40,977 bases of DNA. It comes from Candidatus Hydrogenedens sp. (GTDB lineage: Bacteria > Hydrogenedentota > Hydrogenedentia > Hydrogenedentales > CAITNO01). The DNA lies in contig JAAYJV010000051.1 in NCBI GenBank assembly GCA_012522755.1, forward strand, positions 1 through 40,977. The letters run 5' to 3'. Below, in pieces: positions 31,709 to 40,268 of this stretch (position 1 is the first letter of the stretch; the number at the start of each line of letters is the position of its first letter). A program made the translations under genes and the position numbers. The notes beneath the pieces are model-generated. The model had not been told where the DNA came from and ran no database searches. It was given only the letters and a program-made list of their open reading frames with translations.

Positions 31709-33343
31709 ATGTCGATGTTCTGTTATCAATGCGAGCAAACCGCACGCTCCACCGGATGTACCGCCCATGGTGTATGCGGAAAAGATCCGGAAACTGCAGC
31801 TCTTCAGGATCTGCTTGTGTATCTGGCGAAAGGCATCAGCCAATATGCCGACAAACTGCGTGGATCCGGGGTCAAAACCCCCAAGGCTGATCATTATGTG
31901 ATTAAAGCGCTCTTCACCACGGTCACCAACGTGAATTTTGATCCCGAGACACTGGCCACTCTGATCTCCGCAGGCGTAGACATTCGCAATGAATTGCGTG
32001 AATCCTGCAAGACCATGGATTGCATCAATGAACTGACGGGACCGGCTGTCTTTGAAATTGCTGAGAGCACCGACGAAATGATCCGTCAGGGCGAGACAAT
32101 CGGCATTGAAGGCCGTCTTCAGAAGTTCGGCTCAGACGCAGCCGGTCTGCAGGAGCTTATTCTCTACGGATTGAAAGGTATGGCTGCTTACGTTGATCAT
32201 GCCTGTATTCTGGGCGTTGAAGACGACGACATCTACGCCTTCACCCACGAAACCATGGCTTTTCTGGCTGATGAAGTGGATGATGTGGACGCTCTTGTCG
32301 GCCGTGCACTGGCTGTAGGCGAAACGAACCTGAGTGCCATGGAAAAACTGGATGCAGCCAATACAGGCGCTTATGGTCATCCTGAGCCGACCCGTGTCCG
32401 TGTGACGCCCGTCAAAGGAAAATGCATTCTTGTCTCCGGTCATGATCTGAAAGATCTGGATGCACTCCTTCAGCAGACGGAAGGTAAGGGAATCAATGTC
32501 TATACGCATGGTGAGATGCTTCCCTGTCTGGCTTATCCCGGATTGAAAAAATACAGCCATCTCGTGGGCAACTACGGTGGTGCCTGGCAGGATCAGGCCA
32601 AAGAATTTGATGCTTTCCCGGGCTCCATCCTCATGACCACCAACTGCATTCAGCGGCCCAGACAGAGCTATCAGAGCCGGATCTTCACAACAGGTCTGGT
32701 ACAGTGGCCCGGCGTTGAGCATGTGACCAACGACGATTTCAGCGCTGTCATTGATGCGGCACTGGAAGCGGAAGGTTTCGCGGAAGACGGACCCGAGCAG
32801 TACATCACCGTCGGTTTCGGTCATAATGCGGTCATGAATGTTGCCGACAAAGTTATCGAGGCTGTGAAAGCCGGTCAGATCCGTCGCTTCTTCCTCATCG
32901 GCGGGTGCGACGGTGCCAAATCCGGCCGTGATTACTATACTGATCTGGCCACAAGCGTTCCTGATGACTGTGTGATCATGACGCTTGCCTGTGGTAAATA
33001 TCGCTTCAACAAACTTGAGTTCGGTGATATCGGCGGTATCCCCCGGCTTCTGGATATCGGACAGTGCAATGATGCTTACAGTGCCATTCAGATCGCTGTG
33101 GCTCTGGCCAATGCCTTTGAATGCGGCGTCAATGATCTGCCTCTGTCCATCGTCCTCAGCTGGTATGAGCAGAAAGCCGTTGCCATTCTGTTGACCCTCC
33201 TTCATCTGGGTCTGCAGGGCATGCGCATCGGACCTTCTCTGCCGGCCTTTGTGGGACCCAATGTCCTCGATGTGCTTGTCAAAAACTTCGGGTTGACTCC
33301 CATTGACACGCCCGCAGGTGATCTGGCCGCCATGCTTGGCTGA
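31709..33343 (+). CDS. hcp: Hydroxylamine reductase / hybrid cluster protein
   Basis: Iron-sulfur-oxygen enzyme that reduces hydroxylamine in vitro and nitric oxide in current models; protects anaerobes from nitrosative stress. At 544 aa it has normal class I length. The N-terminal cluster motif is CYQCEQTARSTGCTAHGVCGK, with the class I spacing of anaerobes (Cys-x2-Cys-x8-Cys-x5-Cys). Downstream cysteine and glutamate ligands of the hybrid cluster occur around YTHGEMLPCLAYPG, TTNCIQRP and GGCDGAK. GAGGAG lies nine bases before the ATG. Regulated, by inference, from the palindrome at 30734-30747. Confidence 0.97.
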   Translation: MSMFCYQCEQTARSTGCTAHGVCGKDPETAALQDLLVYLAKGISQYADKLRGSGVKTPKADHYVIKALFTTVTNVNFDPETLATLISAGVDIRNELRESCKTMDCINELTGPAVFEIAESTDEMIRQGETIGIEGRLQKFGSDAAGLQELILYGLKGMAAYVDHACILGVEDDDIYAFTHETMAFLADEVDDVDALVGRALAVGETNLSAMEKLDAANTGAYGHPEPTRVRVTPVKGKCILVSGHDLKDLDALLQQTEGKGINVYTHGEMLPCLAYPGLKKYSHLVGNYGGAWQDQAKEFDAFPGSILMTTNCIQRPRQSYQSRIFTTGLVQWPGVEHVTNDDFSAVIDAALEAEGFAEDGPEQYITVGFGHNAVMNVADKVIEAVKAGQIRRFFLIGGCDGAKSGRDYYTDLATSVPDDCVIMTLACGKYRFNKLEFGDIGGIPRLLDIGQCNDAYSAIQIAVALANAFECGVNDLPLSIVLSWYEQKAVAILLTLLHLGLQGMRIGPSLPAFVGPNVLDVLVKNFGLTPIDTPAGDLAAMLG

Positions 33344-33376
33344 GAATCGAAGCGTTAATCAGGACACTATGAATAA

Positions 33377-34111
33377 ATGAGTTCTTTTCACGCAGCTGAA
33401 TATTATGAACTGTTGGGAAATCGTGGCGGGCGTCTTGAGCGGGAAGGTCCCTTCCTCCTTGAGGCGCTCGCCGGCGCCCCTTCCTCACGGGTGGTGGATC
33501 TGGCGAGCGGGCTGGGACTCCATGCCCATTATCTGGCGGAGCAGGGTGCTGAGGTGGATGCTCTGGACTTGAGCAGCGGCATGACAGACCATGCGCAGAA
33601 ACAGCGCCCCCATGCCCGGATCAATTACAGAGTAGCGGACATGCGCCACCCTCAGGGCGGTCCCTACGGACTTGCCCTTTGTCTGGGAAATTCCTTGTGT
33701 CTTCTTGAGGGCAAAGATGACCTGAAGCTATTTTTTCAGGGGGTGGCGGAGGTATTGCAGCCCGGCGGCCTGTTGATCACGCAGACGCTGAATTATGACA
33801 AGCCCGTCATGAAAAAGTCCCGTATCCGTGTGGAGCAGGAGAGCCGGGACAACATGCAGCTGGTGGCTGTGAAGACTTTCCAGCCCGAGGCAACGCGGAC
33901 CCGTCTGACCATTCATTATTATGAGGCGACGCCGGAGCTGCTCCGGGAAAGCCGGGAAGAGTCATTGTTGCAGCATTGGACGGCGGAGGAACTGATCAAC
34001 TGTGCAACTGAGGCTGGAATGAAAGTGGAATCCAGCCGGGGCGCCTATGATGGGGCACCTCTGACACCGGATTCCACTGATATTATTTTTCTTTTTCGCA
34101 AAGAGCAGTAA
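33377..34111 (+). CDS. Class I SAM-dependent methyltransferase
   Basis: A 244-aa cytoplasmic methyltransferase of the Rossmann type. SAM-binding motif I reads VVDLASGLGLHAHYLA (about 39-54) and the acidic residue after strand 2 is in VDALDLSSGM. Motif IV lies near LALCLGNSLCLLEG, and LQPGGLLITQTLNY follows. The substrate is unknown. The ribosome site is weak at the ATG. A three-codon reading frame (ATG AAT AAA TGA at 33369-33380) sits behind AGGA and its stop overlaps the methyltransferase ATG, so re-initiation is possible. It starts 33 bases after hcp and may share its transcript. Confidence 0.85.
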   Translation: MSSFHAAEYYELLGNRGGRLEREGPFLLEALAGAPSSRVVDLASGLGLHAHYLAEQGAEVDALDLSSGMTDHAQKQRPHARINYRVADMRHPQGGPYGLALCLGNSLCLLEGKDDLKLFFQGVAEVLQPGGLLITQTLNYDKPVMKKSRIRVEQESRDNMQLVAVKTFQPEATRTRLTIHYYEATPELLRESREESLLQHWTAEELINCATEAGMKVESSRGAYDGAPLTPDSTDIIFLFRKEQ

Positions 34112-34124
34112 AGCGTTTTCGTCG

Positions 34125-34871
34125 TCAGTCTGCTTTGCCCTGGTTCGCTACGGCTTCGGCCGCTTTGCGGATGGCTTCGGGATCACCCAGATAGCGATGG
34201 CCCAGAGGTTTGAGGTTCTCATCAAGATCATAGACCAGCGGAATTCCCGTGGGAATATTCAGACTCAGAATATCCTGTTCGGAAATGCCGTCCAGATATT
34301 TGACGAGTGCACGGAGGCTGTTGCCGTGGGCGACGATGAGAACACGCTTGCCGGCTTTGACCTGAGGAGCAATCTCTGATTCCCAGTAAGGAATGAAGCG
34401 GGCCACTGTTTCTTTCAGACTTTCCGTAAGCGGAACCTGATCGGCTGTCAATCCTGCATAACGCCGGTCATGAGCCGCATTTCTTTCATCCGTCGCTTCG
34501 AGGGGCGGCGGCGTAATATCATAGGAACGACGCCAGATTTTGACCTGTTCTTCGCCGTGCTTCGCTGCTGTCTCAGATTTGTTGAGCCCCTGCAAGGCGC
34601 CATAATGCCGCTCATTGAGTCGCCAGTCGCGGACTACGGGAAGCCACATCTGGTCCAATTCGTCCAGAACATGCCACATGGTGCGAATGGCGCGTTTCAA
34701 TACAGAAGTGTAAACCAGGTCAAACTCAAAGCCTTCAGCCTTGAGGACTTTCCCTGCTGAAGCCGCTTCCTGACGGCCCTGCTCGCTGAGATCCACATCT
34801 GTCCAGCCCGTAAAGCGATTGTCCAGATTCCAGGTGCTTTGACCATGTCTGATCAATACCAGTTTATGCAT
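34125..34871 (-). CDS. gpmA: 2,3-bisphosphoglycerate-dependent phosphoglycerate mutase
   Basis: Interconverts 3- and 2-phosphoglycerate in glycolysis. 248 aa, the normal length. The phosphohistidine motif [18 protein letters not shown] (His9) opens the protein. [24 protein letters not shown] and the second catalytic His in [14 protein letters not shown] are all present. TAAGGAAA precedes the ATG. It converges with the methyltransferase gene (13 bases apart), with no terminator hairpin visible between them. The 262 bases upstream, to the sialidase, contain no recognised element. Confidence 0.97.
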   Translation of the reverse strand: MHKLVLIRHGQSTWNLDNRFTGWTDVDLSEQGRQEAASAGKVLKAEGFEFDLVYTSVLKRAIRTMWHVLDELDQMWLPVVRDWRLNERHYGALQGLNKSETAAKHGEEQVKIWRRSYDITPPPLEATDERNAAHDRRYAGLTADQVPLTESLKETVARFIPYWESEIAPQVKAGKRVLIVAHGNSLRALVKYLDGISEQDILSLNIPTGIPLVYDLDENLKPLGHRYLGDPEAIRKAAEAVANQGKAD

Positions 34872-35133
34872 TTGTTTTTCCTTATTTTATGGGCACAGCC
34901 CGACCTTGAGTGCCAGGTTATTGTTGCAGCGACGCAAGCCAAGGCTCCGGAGCAAAGCCGGAAGAACGCTGCGGCCGGAGTCTATCAAAAAGTACTGATT
35001 ATCAAGGCTAAGAGCTCGCTTCTTTCCAGACTCCAGCCCGCAACTGACCGCCAATGGCAAAAATCAGCTCTCCGTGCAAGAGTATACCACAGCACGGAAA
35101 GTCATAGGAAACGCAGGTTTCAGCCCGGCTGAA

Positions 35134-36273
35134 TTATTTCCCAAACGCATCCAGAGGGATTCGTACAAAAAAGATGGATTCGTAAGGACTCTTCTCTCCG
35201 CCTTCAAAGAGACATCCGAGCCAGCCCTGAGGCAATTGCGCCAGAGAAGAATAGGCACTGGGCCCCGGATGAAGTAAAAGCGCATGATCCCAGCTTTGCC
35301 CTTCGTCACTGCTTCTCCGTATTGTCATGGCAATGCGGCGCTTCTCATGAGCGGGATTTGAGAAAAAGAGGAGGCGCTTCTCAGCCGATTCTTTTCCTTG
35401 ATACCGGATCAGGGAGGCCTGGCAGATGGGCTCAATAAGCGCCCTGTCGAAACGCTGATTCTCCCAGTGCATTCCTCCATCTGAACTGAAAGCAATTTGA
35501 CGGGCTTTACAGTTCTGGTCGTAATTGCGCATGTTCAGAAGCAGGTGCCCCTCCCCCACTTCAACGACACAGCATTCATTAACCTGATCCTGAGGACTTC
35601 GTCCGCCCAGGTGCCAGCTGACTCCATGATCATCCGAATAAATAATGTGTGAATAATAGCTTTTCGTCTCGGCTTCAATATGATCGCAAGGAATGATGAG
35701 CCGACCGCTGAAAGGCCCTTTCTCAATCTGAATGCCATTTCCCGGGCCGGTTGCATACCAGGTCCATTCTTTCTTTTTAACGCTCCCGGTAATCTCATCG
35801 GGAGTACTCCAGGATTCGCCATCGTCTGAAGATGAAGAAAGGAAGATGCGACGGGTATCGCGGCTTTCCTGACGAATGATCTGCTCTTCACGGTCTTCGC
35901 CCAGGTTCCAGGTCATGAGCAGCCAAATCTTGCGGGTATGAGCATCCACCACAGGGCAGGGATTGCCGCAGGTGTTCCCGGGATCATCCCAGATAATGCG
36001 CAAAGGACTCCAGTTTTGCCCGTTATCTTCCGATGTTTTCATGACCAATGCAATATCGCCCGTGTCACTGGTGGCGTGTTTTCTCCCTTCACAAAAAGCC
36101 AGAAGTCTCCCGCCGGGTGTCACAATCAGTGCCGGAATCCGGAAGCAGTGGAATCCTTCTTCCCCTTCCGCAAAAAGGGTTTTCTTGTTCAGTTCGCCAT
36201 ATCCGGACAAGTGAGGCATCATCAGGAAGAGGAACAGCAAAGCACTGATTATTTTCAAGTTGCGAAGACACAT
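35134..36273 (-). CDS. Secreted exo-alpha-sialidase
   Basis: Releases terminal sialic acids from host-type glycans. The ATG at 36273 (379 aa) has CAGGAGA upstream and starts a signal peptide (KIISALLFLFLMMPHLSG). The six-bladed propeller is shown by the catalytic FRIP motif near residue 44 and by five Asp boxes: SEDNGQNW, SSDDGESW, SDDHGVSW, SSDGGMHW and SSDEGQSW. Arginines in FCEGRKH and LNMRNY fit the substrate triad. It lies 84 bases after the AraC-type regulator, which may control it. No sialic acid uptake or catabolic genes (nan) are in the window. Confidence 0.93.
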   Translation of the reverse strand: MCLRNLKIISALLFLFLMMPHLSGYGELNKKTLFAEGEEGFHCFRIPALIVTPGGRLLAFCEGRKHATSDTGDIALVMKTSEDNGQNWSPLRIIWDDPGNTCGNPCPVVDAHTRKIWLLMTWNLGEDREEQIIRQESRDTRRIFLSSSSDDGESWSTPDEITGSVKKKEWTWYATGPGNGIQIEKGPFSGRLIIPCDHIEAETKSYYSHIIYSDDHGVSWHLGGRSPQDQVNECCVVEVGEGHLLLNMRNYDQNCKARQIAFSSDGGMHWENQRFDRALIEPICQASLIRYQGKESAEKRLLFFSNPAHEKRRIAMTIRRSSDEGQSWDHALLLHPGPSAYSSLAQLPQGWLGCLFEGGEKSPYESIFFVRIPLDAFGK

Positions 36274-36357
36274 GAGATTTCTCCTGCAGTCTGGTATTAT
36301 CTTCGATCCAAGACAGAAAGGCACGGGCACAAGAAGATAAGTACTTTTTCTGTCGTA

Positions 36358-37593
36358 TTATTTGTCCCTGTTATATTTTTGCTGATAGCGGCCGGGCGTG
36401 ATCCCCGTATATCGTTTAAAGAGTTTCGTGAAGTTGCTCTGATCTCTGATGCCCACGTGGGGCGCTATCTGTGCAGCGGAAAGCCTTGTGCGCCGGAGAA
36501 GGCGCTGGGCATGGATCACCCGGATCCTTCCCAGAAGTTCCGCGAATTTCACGCCTGTCATTTTTTCGATCCTTCGCGTCAGGGTCGCCGGCTGCAGATT
36601 GCTTTGCCTGGCAAAATCACGCAGCTCCAGATCCTCGACATGATGATTGTAAAGCCTGTCGAGCATGGTTGAAAATTCCGAGCCGTATTTTTCTTCCATT
36701 TTTGCAGAAGAAATTCTCTTGAAAAACCAGCTCGCATGGCGCAATAAAGCGCGCCGGTCTTCCAGACCCTGAATGGAAGCGACAAAGTCCGGAAAACGCT
36801 GGACGCAACTGTCCACTTCACCACCGCAAAACCGGGCATGATCGAGGATTCGGGAAATACTTTCAATGAGACAGCCCGGCTGTGTACGCGGGTAATCATC
36901 CATCTCTTCGAGACAATCTTCCAGGACAGCACGGACGACCGCTCTTTGTCCAAAGAGGAGATAAGTGGCGGCAATCTGCAGACGTATTTCCTCCCCCCTC
37001 TTTTCGAAGACACTTTTCTTTTTGATATGCTGTTCAGGGACACGTTCTTCAGGCTGGGTTTTCGGCGCCTCCTGGTCCTCCCACTCATAGCGCTCATAGA
37101 GATCCGCGATTCCTTCAACGAGCCACTCCGCCGCCGCCACAACGCTTCCTGCGGGAGCACGGCGGATGTCATTCAGTGCAAAGGGAAGTTTGTCATCAGG
37201 CCGGGCCGTGTCCAGAAACAGCGAAACAGCGCGCTTCACTTCCTCTTCTATAGCGGCACTGGCATCGTCGGGAAGATAGGGTCCGAAGGTGAAGACATAC
37301 TCTTCGCCCGGAAGTGCAATCAGAGACACACAGGAAAAACCCAGGTGACAGCTGAAAGTCACAGGCACAGTACTGCGGAGAGTCAGCCTGCTGGCCTGAA
37401 GCCTGTTTTGCATACAGGTCTCTCGACCCTGAGAATATTCCTGAACATAGTGACAGGCTTCACATCCTCCTTCATTCTGGAGGGGCCAATTACTGATATG
37501 GTGCAGGCTGAGGGGAACAGCGGTTGTTTGAGCAGCACGGCTGATCATCAACCGGACTCGGGGATCCTGAAAAAACATGAGCGCCCGATTCAA
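36358..37593 (-). CDS. AraC-family regulator with PocR-type sensory domain
   Basis: A 411-aa transcription regulator. The N-terminal part (about 15-135) resembles the PocR ligand-binding domain, with Cys44, Cys47, Cys60, Cys82-His83 and Cys88, possibly a metal or redox site. A helical middle region follows. The last 100 residues are the double helix-turn-helix of AraC proteins (LELRDFARQSNLQPATLTRR and SAAQIAPHVGIRDQSNFTKL, then FKRYTGITPGRYQ). The start is TTG at 37593, behind GAGGTG, overlapping the previous stop as TTGA. An ATG five codons on is the alternative. Its place before the sialidase suggests local control of glycan use. Confidence 0.9.
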   Translation of the reverse strand: MNRALMFFQDPRVRLMISRAAQTTAVPLSLHHISNWPLQNEGGCEACHYVQEYSQGRETCMQNRLQASRLTLRSTVPVTFSCHLGFSCVSLIALPGEEYVFTFGPYLPDDASAAIEEEVKRAVSLFLDTARPDDKLPFALNDIRRAPAGSVVAAAEWLVEGIADLYERYEWEDQEAPKTQPEERVPEQHIKKKSVFEKRGEEIRLQIAATYLLFGQRAVVRAVLEDCLEEMDDYPRTQPGCLIESISRILDHARFCGGEVDSCVQRFPDFVASIQGLEDRRALLRHASWFFKRISSAKMEEKYGSEFSTMLDRLYNHHVEDLELRDFARQSNLQPATLTRRIEKMTGVKFAELLGRIRVIHAQRLLRRTRLSAAQIAPHVGIRDQSNFTKLFKRYTGITPGRYQQKYNRDK

Positions 37594-38408
37594 GGATGCA
37601 CCTCAAAAGTGGGCGTGGCACGGTCGGGCGGGGCTACATGCACTTCCACATCATAGCCTTTAACGGCTTCCTGCGCCAGAGCCAGTGCTATTTCCGGACG
37701 GTTGTTGTCGCGGCTGATATGAGACAGTACGACAAGTTTCAATGACTCATCCCGGATGTCCCTGAGCAGGTGCTGAACATCCTCATTGGACAGATGACCC
37801 ATGCGACCCCGTATCCGCTGCTGAAGTTGGGGCGGATATTTGCCTGTACGGAGCATATGGGGGCAATAATTGGATTCCACTATGAGGGCATGCACGCCCC
37901 GGAGCCGTGCCCGGGCGAGTTGCGAACAGTGACCGAAGTCTGTTGCCAGTCCCAGACGCGCTTTACCTGCGGAAAAGACATAGTTCACCGGGTCAGCCGC
38001 ATCGTGGGTCACAGAAAAGCTGGTAGCGGAGAGAGAGCCGAAAGCGAGAGTCTCGCCCGATTCAAAAAAGCGGAGCTCAGGAATCTCGCCGACTCTGTCC
38101 CGAGCTGCATGAGCACAACCACGGGTCATGTAGACAGGAACTTTTGTGCGCCGTGCCAGAACACCGACACCTTTCACATGATCCCCGTGTTCATGAGTCA
38201 CCAGAACGGCCTCTATATCCTCGGGTTTCATATCAATGCTATTCAAGGTTTCCGTTAATTTTTTAAGGGTAAAACCATTATCCACAAGAATGCGGGCATC
38301 AGAACTTTCCACAAGAATGGCGTTTGCTGAGCTGCTGCTTCCTAAAACTGTAAAGCGAATCAAAGCTGTTTCTTTCTTTATTAAAGAGCTTGGAGCGAGA
38401 GTTGTCAA
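37590..38408 (-). CDS. Metallo-beta-lactamase-fold hydrolase, WalJ/YycJ-like
   Basis: Predicted metal-dependent phosphodiesterase or nuclease of the WalJ/YycJ group. Motifs: FTVLGSSSSANAILVES at the start, the metal site THEHGDHVKG, VTHDAADPV, GLATDFGH, VESNYCPHML and VLSHISRDNN. I give the TTG at 38408 (272 aa), because it overlaps the upstream stop as TTGA, like the next junction. No ribosome site is well placed, though. A TTG at 38363 (257 aa) would start right at the conserved core. It lies inside the fdxA-to-sialidase run; its role there is not evident. Confidence 0.87.
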   Translation of the reverse strand: MTTLAPSSLIKKETALIRFTVLGSSSSANAILVESSDARILVDNGFTLKKLTETLNSIDMKPEDIEAVLVTHEHGDHVKGVGVLARRTKVPVYMTRGCAHAARDRVGEIPELRFFESGETLAFGSLSATSFSVTHDAADPVNYVFSAGKARLGLATDFGHCSQLARARLRGVHALIVESNYCPHMLRTGKYPPQLQQRIRGRMGHLSNEDVQHLLRDIRDESLKLVVLSHISRDNNRPEIALALAQEAVKGYDVEVHVAPPDRATPTFEVHP

Positions 38409-39715
38409 TCCTCTGCGCTGATAAATTCATAATACCGGCCCATCCAATAAGCGAGCAGATAATCATGCCCATTATATTCCATCCGGGAATCACTGTCACG
38501 GGTACCAGCCTCATGATAGGGATCCTGAACCCAGGCTGACCAGGTGCGCATCCGTCTGTCAATGGGATAAATCTGTCCTTCCACAGGCTCCGGGCTTTGT
38601 ATGGGCATTGTCAGAGAGTATTGAAAGTATTCTTCATAGCGCTGGCGGGTATCCTGATTCCATTTCATATCAAAAGGAAACCAGCGCAGTGTATTGACGG
38701 CATCCTGAAGGCCGGTACTTTCTCCGGCGAATCTGGCTGCAATAAATGTATACACGGGATTGGCTTCAGGGCTGACCCCGGGAAACTTGCCGTCTCCCTT
38801 CCAGGAACGGTCCACGCTTTGCAGATACAACGGCCTGATCTCAGGATCCTCTTCAAAAACAAGCAGGGGAAAATAACCCAGAAAGAGAAGTACATCATCG
38901 CTGTGATTGACAATCCCTTTCAGCAGCGGGTTCAAAGAACGGCGAGCCTTCAGAGCGGACTTGGCATAGCCTTGATCCATGGCCCAGAAACGATACAACT
39001 TTTCCATCTCTCCCGAAGCATTGGTATGGGCCGCCACCTTCAGAGCCTGTAACCACAAAAGAGCATTGAGCGGCTCAATCCTGCTGGCATATTTGGGATC
39101 ATAGCGGCCCCATTGGGTGGGTTTTCCATCCACGTCGCGGATACGCATTCTGTTGTTCAGGACATGCTCAACCAGCGCACTTGTGGTTGCAGCGATACGG
39201 GCTTTCTGCTCCTCGTCGGCAATCAGATCGTAGGCCAGAGCAAAACCGAAGATGGCGCCGCACACCTGATCGGTGCTCACATCGCCGCGCCACTGATACA
39301 AGCCATCGGCTGAAGGGCGCCAGATGCCGTCATCACCCACGGGCTGCTCTGCGGGAAGTGCTGCACGGGCCCATAATCCGGGAACACCGCTCACCGAAGA
39401 GAGCAAATGCAAGGCCTCCAGAGACTGGAGAGCCGCCGCCCTGTCCTGCTCTTTCCCGGTAACAGCGTATTTCATGGAAAGGGTGCCCAGATAAATACCG
39501 GTCATATAGCAATTGTCCGGCATATTGTAGGTAATGGGATCGCCTTCCTTTTCAGGATGTCGGAGCTTGCACAGAGCCTGACCATTCAGCAAAAAGCGTG
39601 TTTCCATATCATACTGAAACACAGCAGCCTTTTCATGCAGAGAAAGACCATGGGCCTGACCGATAACGAGCAGTCCAAGGAGAATTGCCGGGTAAAAAAA
39701 GAGATGTCTTTTCAT
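38405..39715 (-). CDS. Secreted alpha-helical toroid protein, unknown function
   Basis: A 436-aa exported protein (signal MKRHLFFYPAILLGLLVIG, ending AHG). It is rich in amphipathic helices with aromatic and acidic patches (MPDNCYMTGIYLGTLSMKY, WRGDVSTDQVCGAIFGFALA, VYTFIAARF). This pattern resembles six-hairpin glycosidase or AGE-type toroids. I cannot assign it to a family. CAGGAA precedes the ATG. It starts 44 bases after fdxA and its stop overlaps the next start. Given the nearby sialidase, a role in glycan processing is plausible but unproven. Confidence 0.6.
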   Translation of the reverse strand: MKRHLFFYPAILLGLLVIGQAHGLSLHEKAAVFQYDMETRFLLNGQALCKLRHPEKEGDPITYNMPDNCYMTGIYLGTLSMKYAVTGKEQDRAAALQSLEALHLLSSVSGVPGLWARAALPAEQPVGDDGIWRPSADGLYQWRGDVSTDQVCGAIFGFALAYDLIADEEQKARIAATTSALVEHVLNNRMRIRDVDGKPTQWGRYDPKYASRIEPLNALLWLQALKVAAHTNASGEMEKLYRFWAMDQGYAKSALKARRSLNPLLKGIVNHSDDVLLFLGYFPLLVFEEDPEIRPLYLQSVDRSWKGDGKFPGVSPEANPVYTFIAARFAGESTGLQDAVNTLRWFPFDMKWNQDTRQRYEEYFQYSLTMPIQSPEPVEGQIYPIDRRMRTWSAWVQDPYHEAGTRDSDSRMEYNGHDYLLAYWMGRYYEFISAED

Positions 39716-39759
39716 GGAATCATTCCTGAGATGAAGATTGAAAAAAGGGGCCGACGGAA

Positions 39760-40101
39760 TCAGGAGCCTTTACCGGCTTCAGGACTGAACTCAGAGCGTT
39801 TGTTTTCTTTGCTGCTCCATTCTTCGGCTGTGGGCAAGGGCTCCTGGCCGTCACGAAGAACAGGCCACTTAGGTGCATAGGTGGCATTCAGTTCTATGTA
39901 TTCCTGCCACTTTTCAGGAACTTCTTCATCACAATAGATGGCCCGAACCGGGCATTCCTCCACGCAAACGCCGCAGTCTATACATTCCAGAGGATCAATG
40001 ACCAGCATGGTCTTGCCCTCATGAAAGCAATCAACAGGGCACACAGTCACGCATTCAGTATATTTGCATTTGATGCAAGGTTCACAGACAACAAAAGCCA
40101 T
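39760..40101 (-). CDS. fdxA: Seven-iron ferredoxin FdxA
   Basis: Small cytoplasmic electron carrier with one [3Fe-4S] and one [4Fe-4S] cluster. The start [18 protein letters not shown] is diagnostic. Expected ligands are Cys9, Cys17 and Cys50 for the three-iron cluster, and Cys21, Cys40, Cys43 and Cys46 for the four-iron cluster, all present. 113 aa, typical length. AAGGAGA precedes the ATG. It is first in a minus-strand run with the helical toroid protein 44 bases on. The C-terminal tail ([16 protein letters not shown]) is not conserved in character. Confidence 0.95.
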   Translation of the reverse strand: MAFVVCEPCIKCKYTECVTVCPVDCFHEGKTMLVIDPLECIDCGVCVEECPVRAIYCDEEVPEKWQEYIELNATYAPKWPVLRDGQEPLPTAEEWSSKENKRSEFSPEAGKGS

Positions 40102-40126
40102 GGATAGAGTCTCCTTTATAAGCTAT

Positions 40127-40132
40127 AGTATA
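40127..40132 (-). promoter_or_regulatory. Possible -10 box of fdxA
   Basis: TATACT on the minus strand about 26 bases before the ATG, with no clear -35. The -35 zone overlaps a 10-base-pair imperfect hairpin (AGCTC-T-GGAGA at 40155-40165 with TCTCC-GAGCT at 40186-40195). Confidence 0.35.
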
Positions 40133-40200
40133 TCAGGAACAGGGTATGATGGGGAGCTCTGGAGAAATAAATGGGGACTGTCGCCTCTCCGAGCTGCTTG

Positions 40201-40246
40201 TCTCTCCAAAACAAAGGGCCAGCCACTCAACAGGAGCAGCTGGCCC
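40201..40246 (-). terminator. Rho-independent terminator of the surface protein gene
   Basis: On the minus strand GGGCCAGC (40239-40246) pairs perfectly with GCTGGCCC (40216-40223) and is followed by TTTGTTTT. It begins 22 bases beyond the stop of the surface protein. Confidence 0.8.
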
Positions 40247-40268
40247 ACACTTATATCAGGGTCCAGAC

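Noticed and set aside
31662-31901. 79-aa ORF overlapping the start of hcp
   Set aside because: Out of frame with hcp, no ribosome site, no conserved features; the hcp start is secure.
32132-33205. 357-aa ORF antisense to hcp
   Set aside because: Shadow of a well-conserved gene; no ribosome site or motif support.
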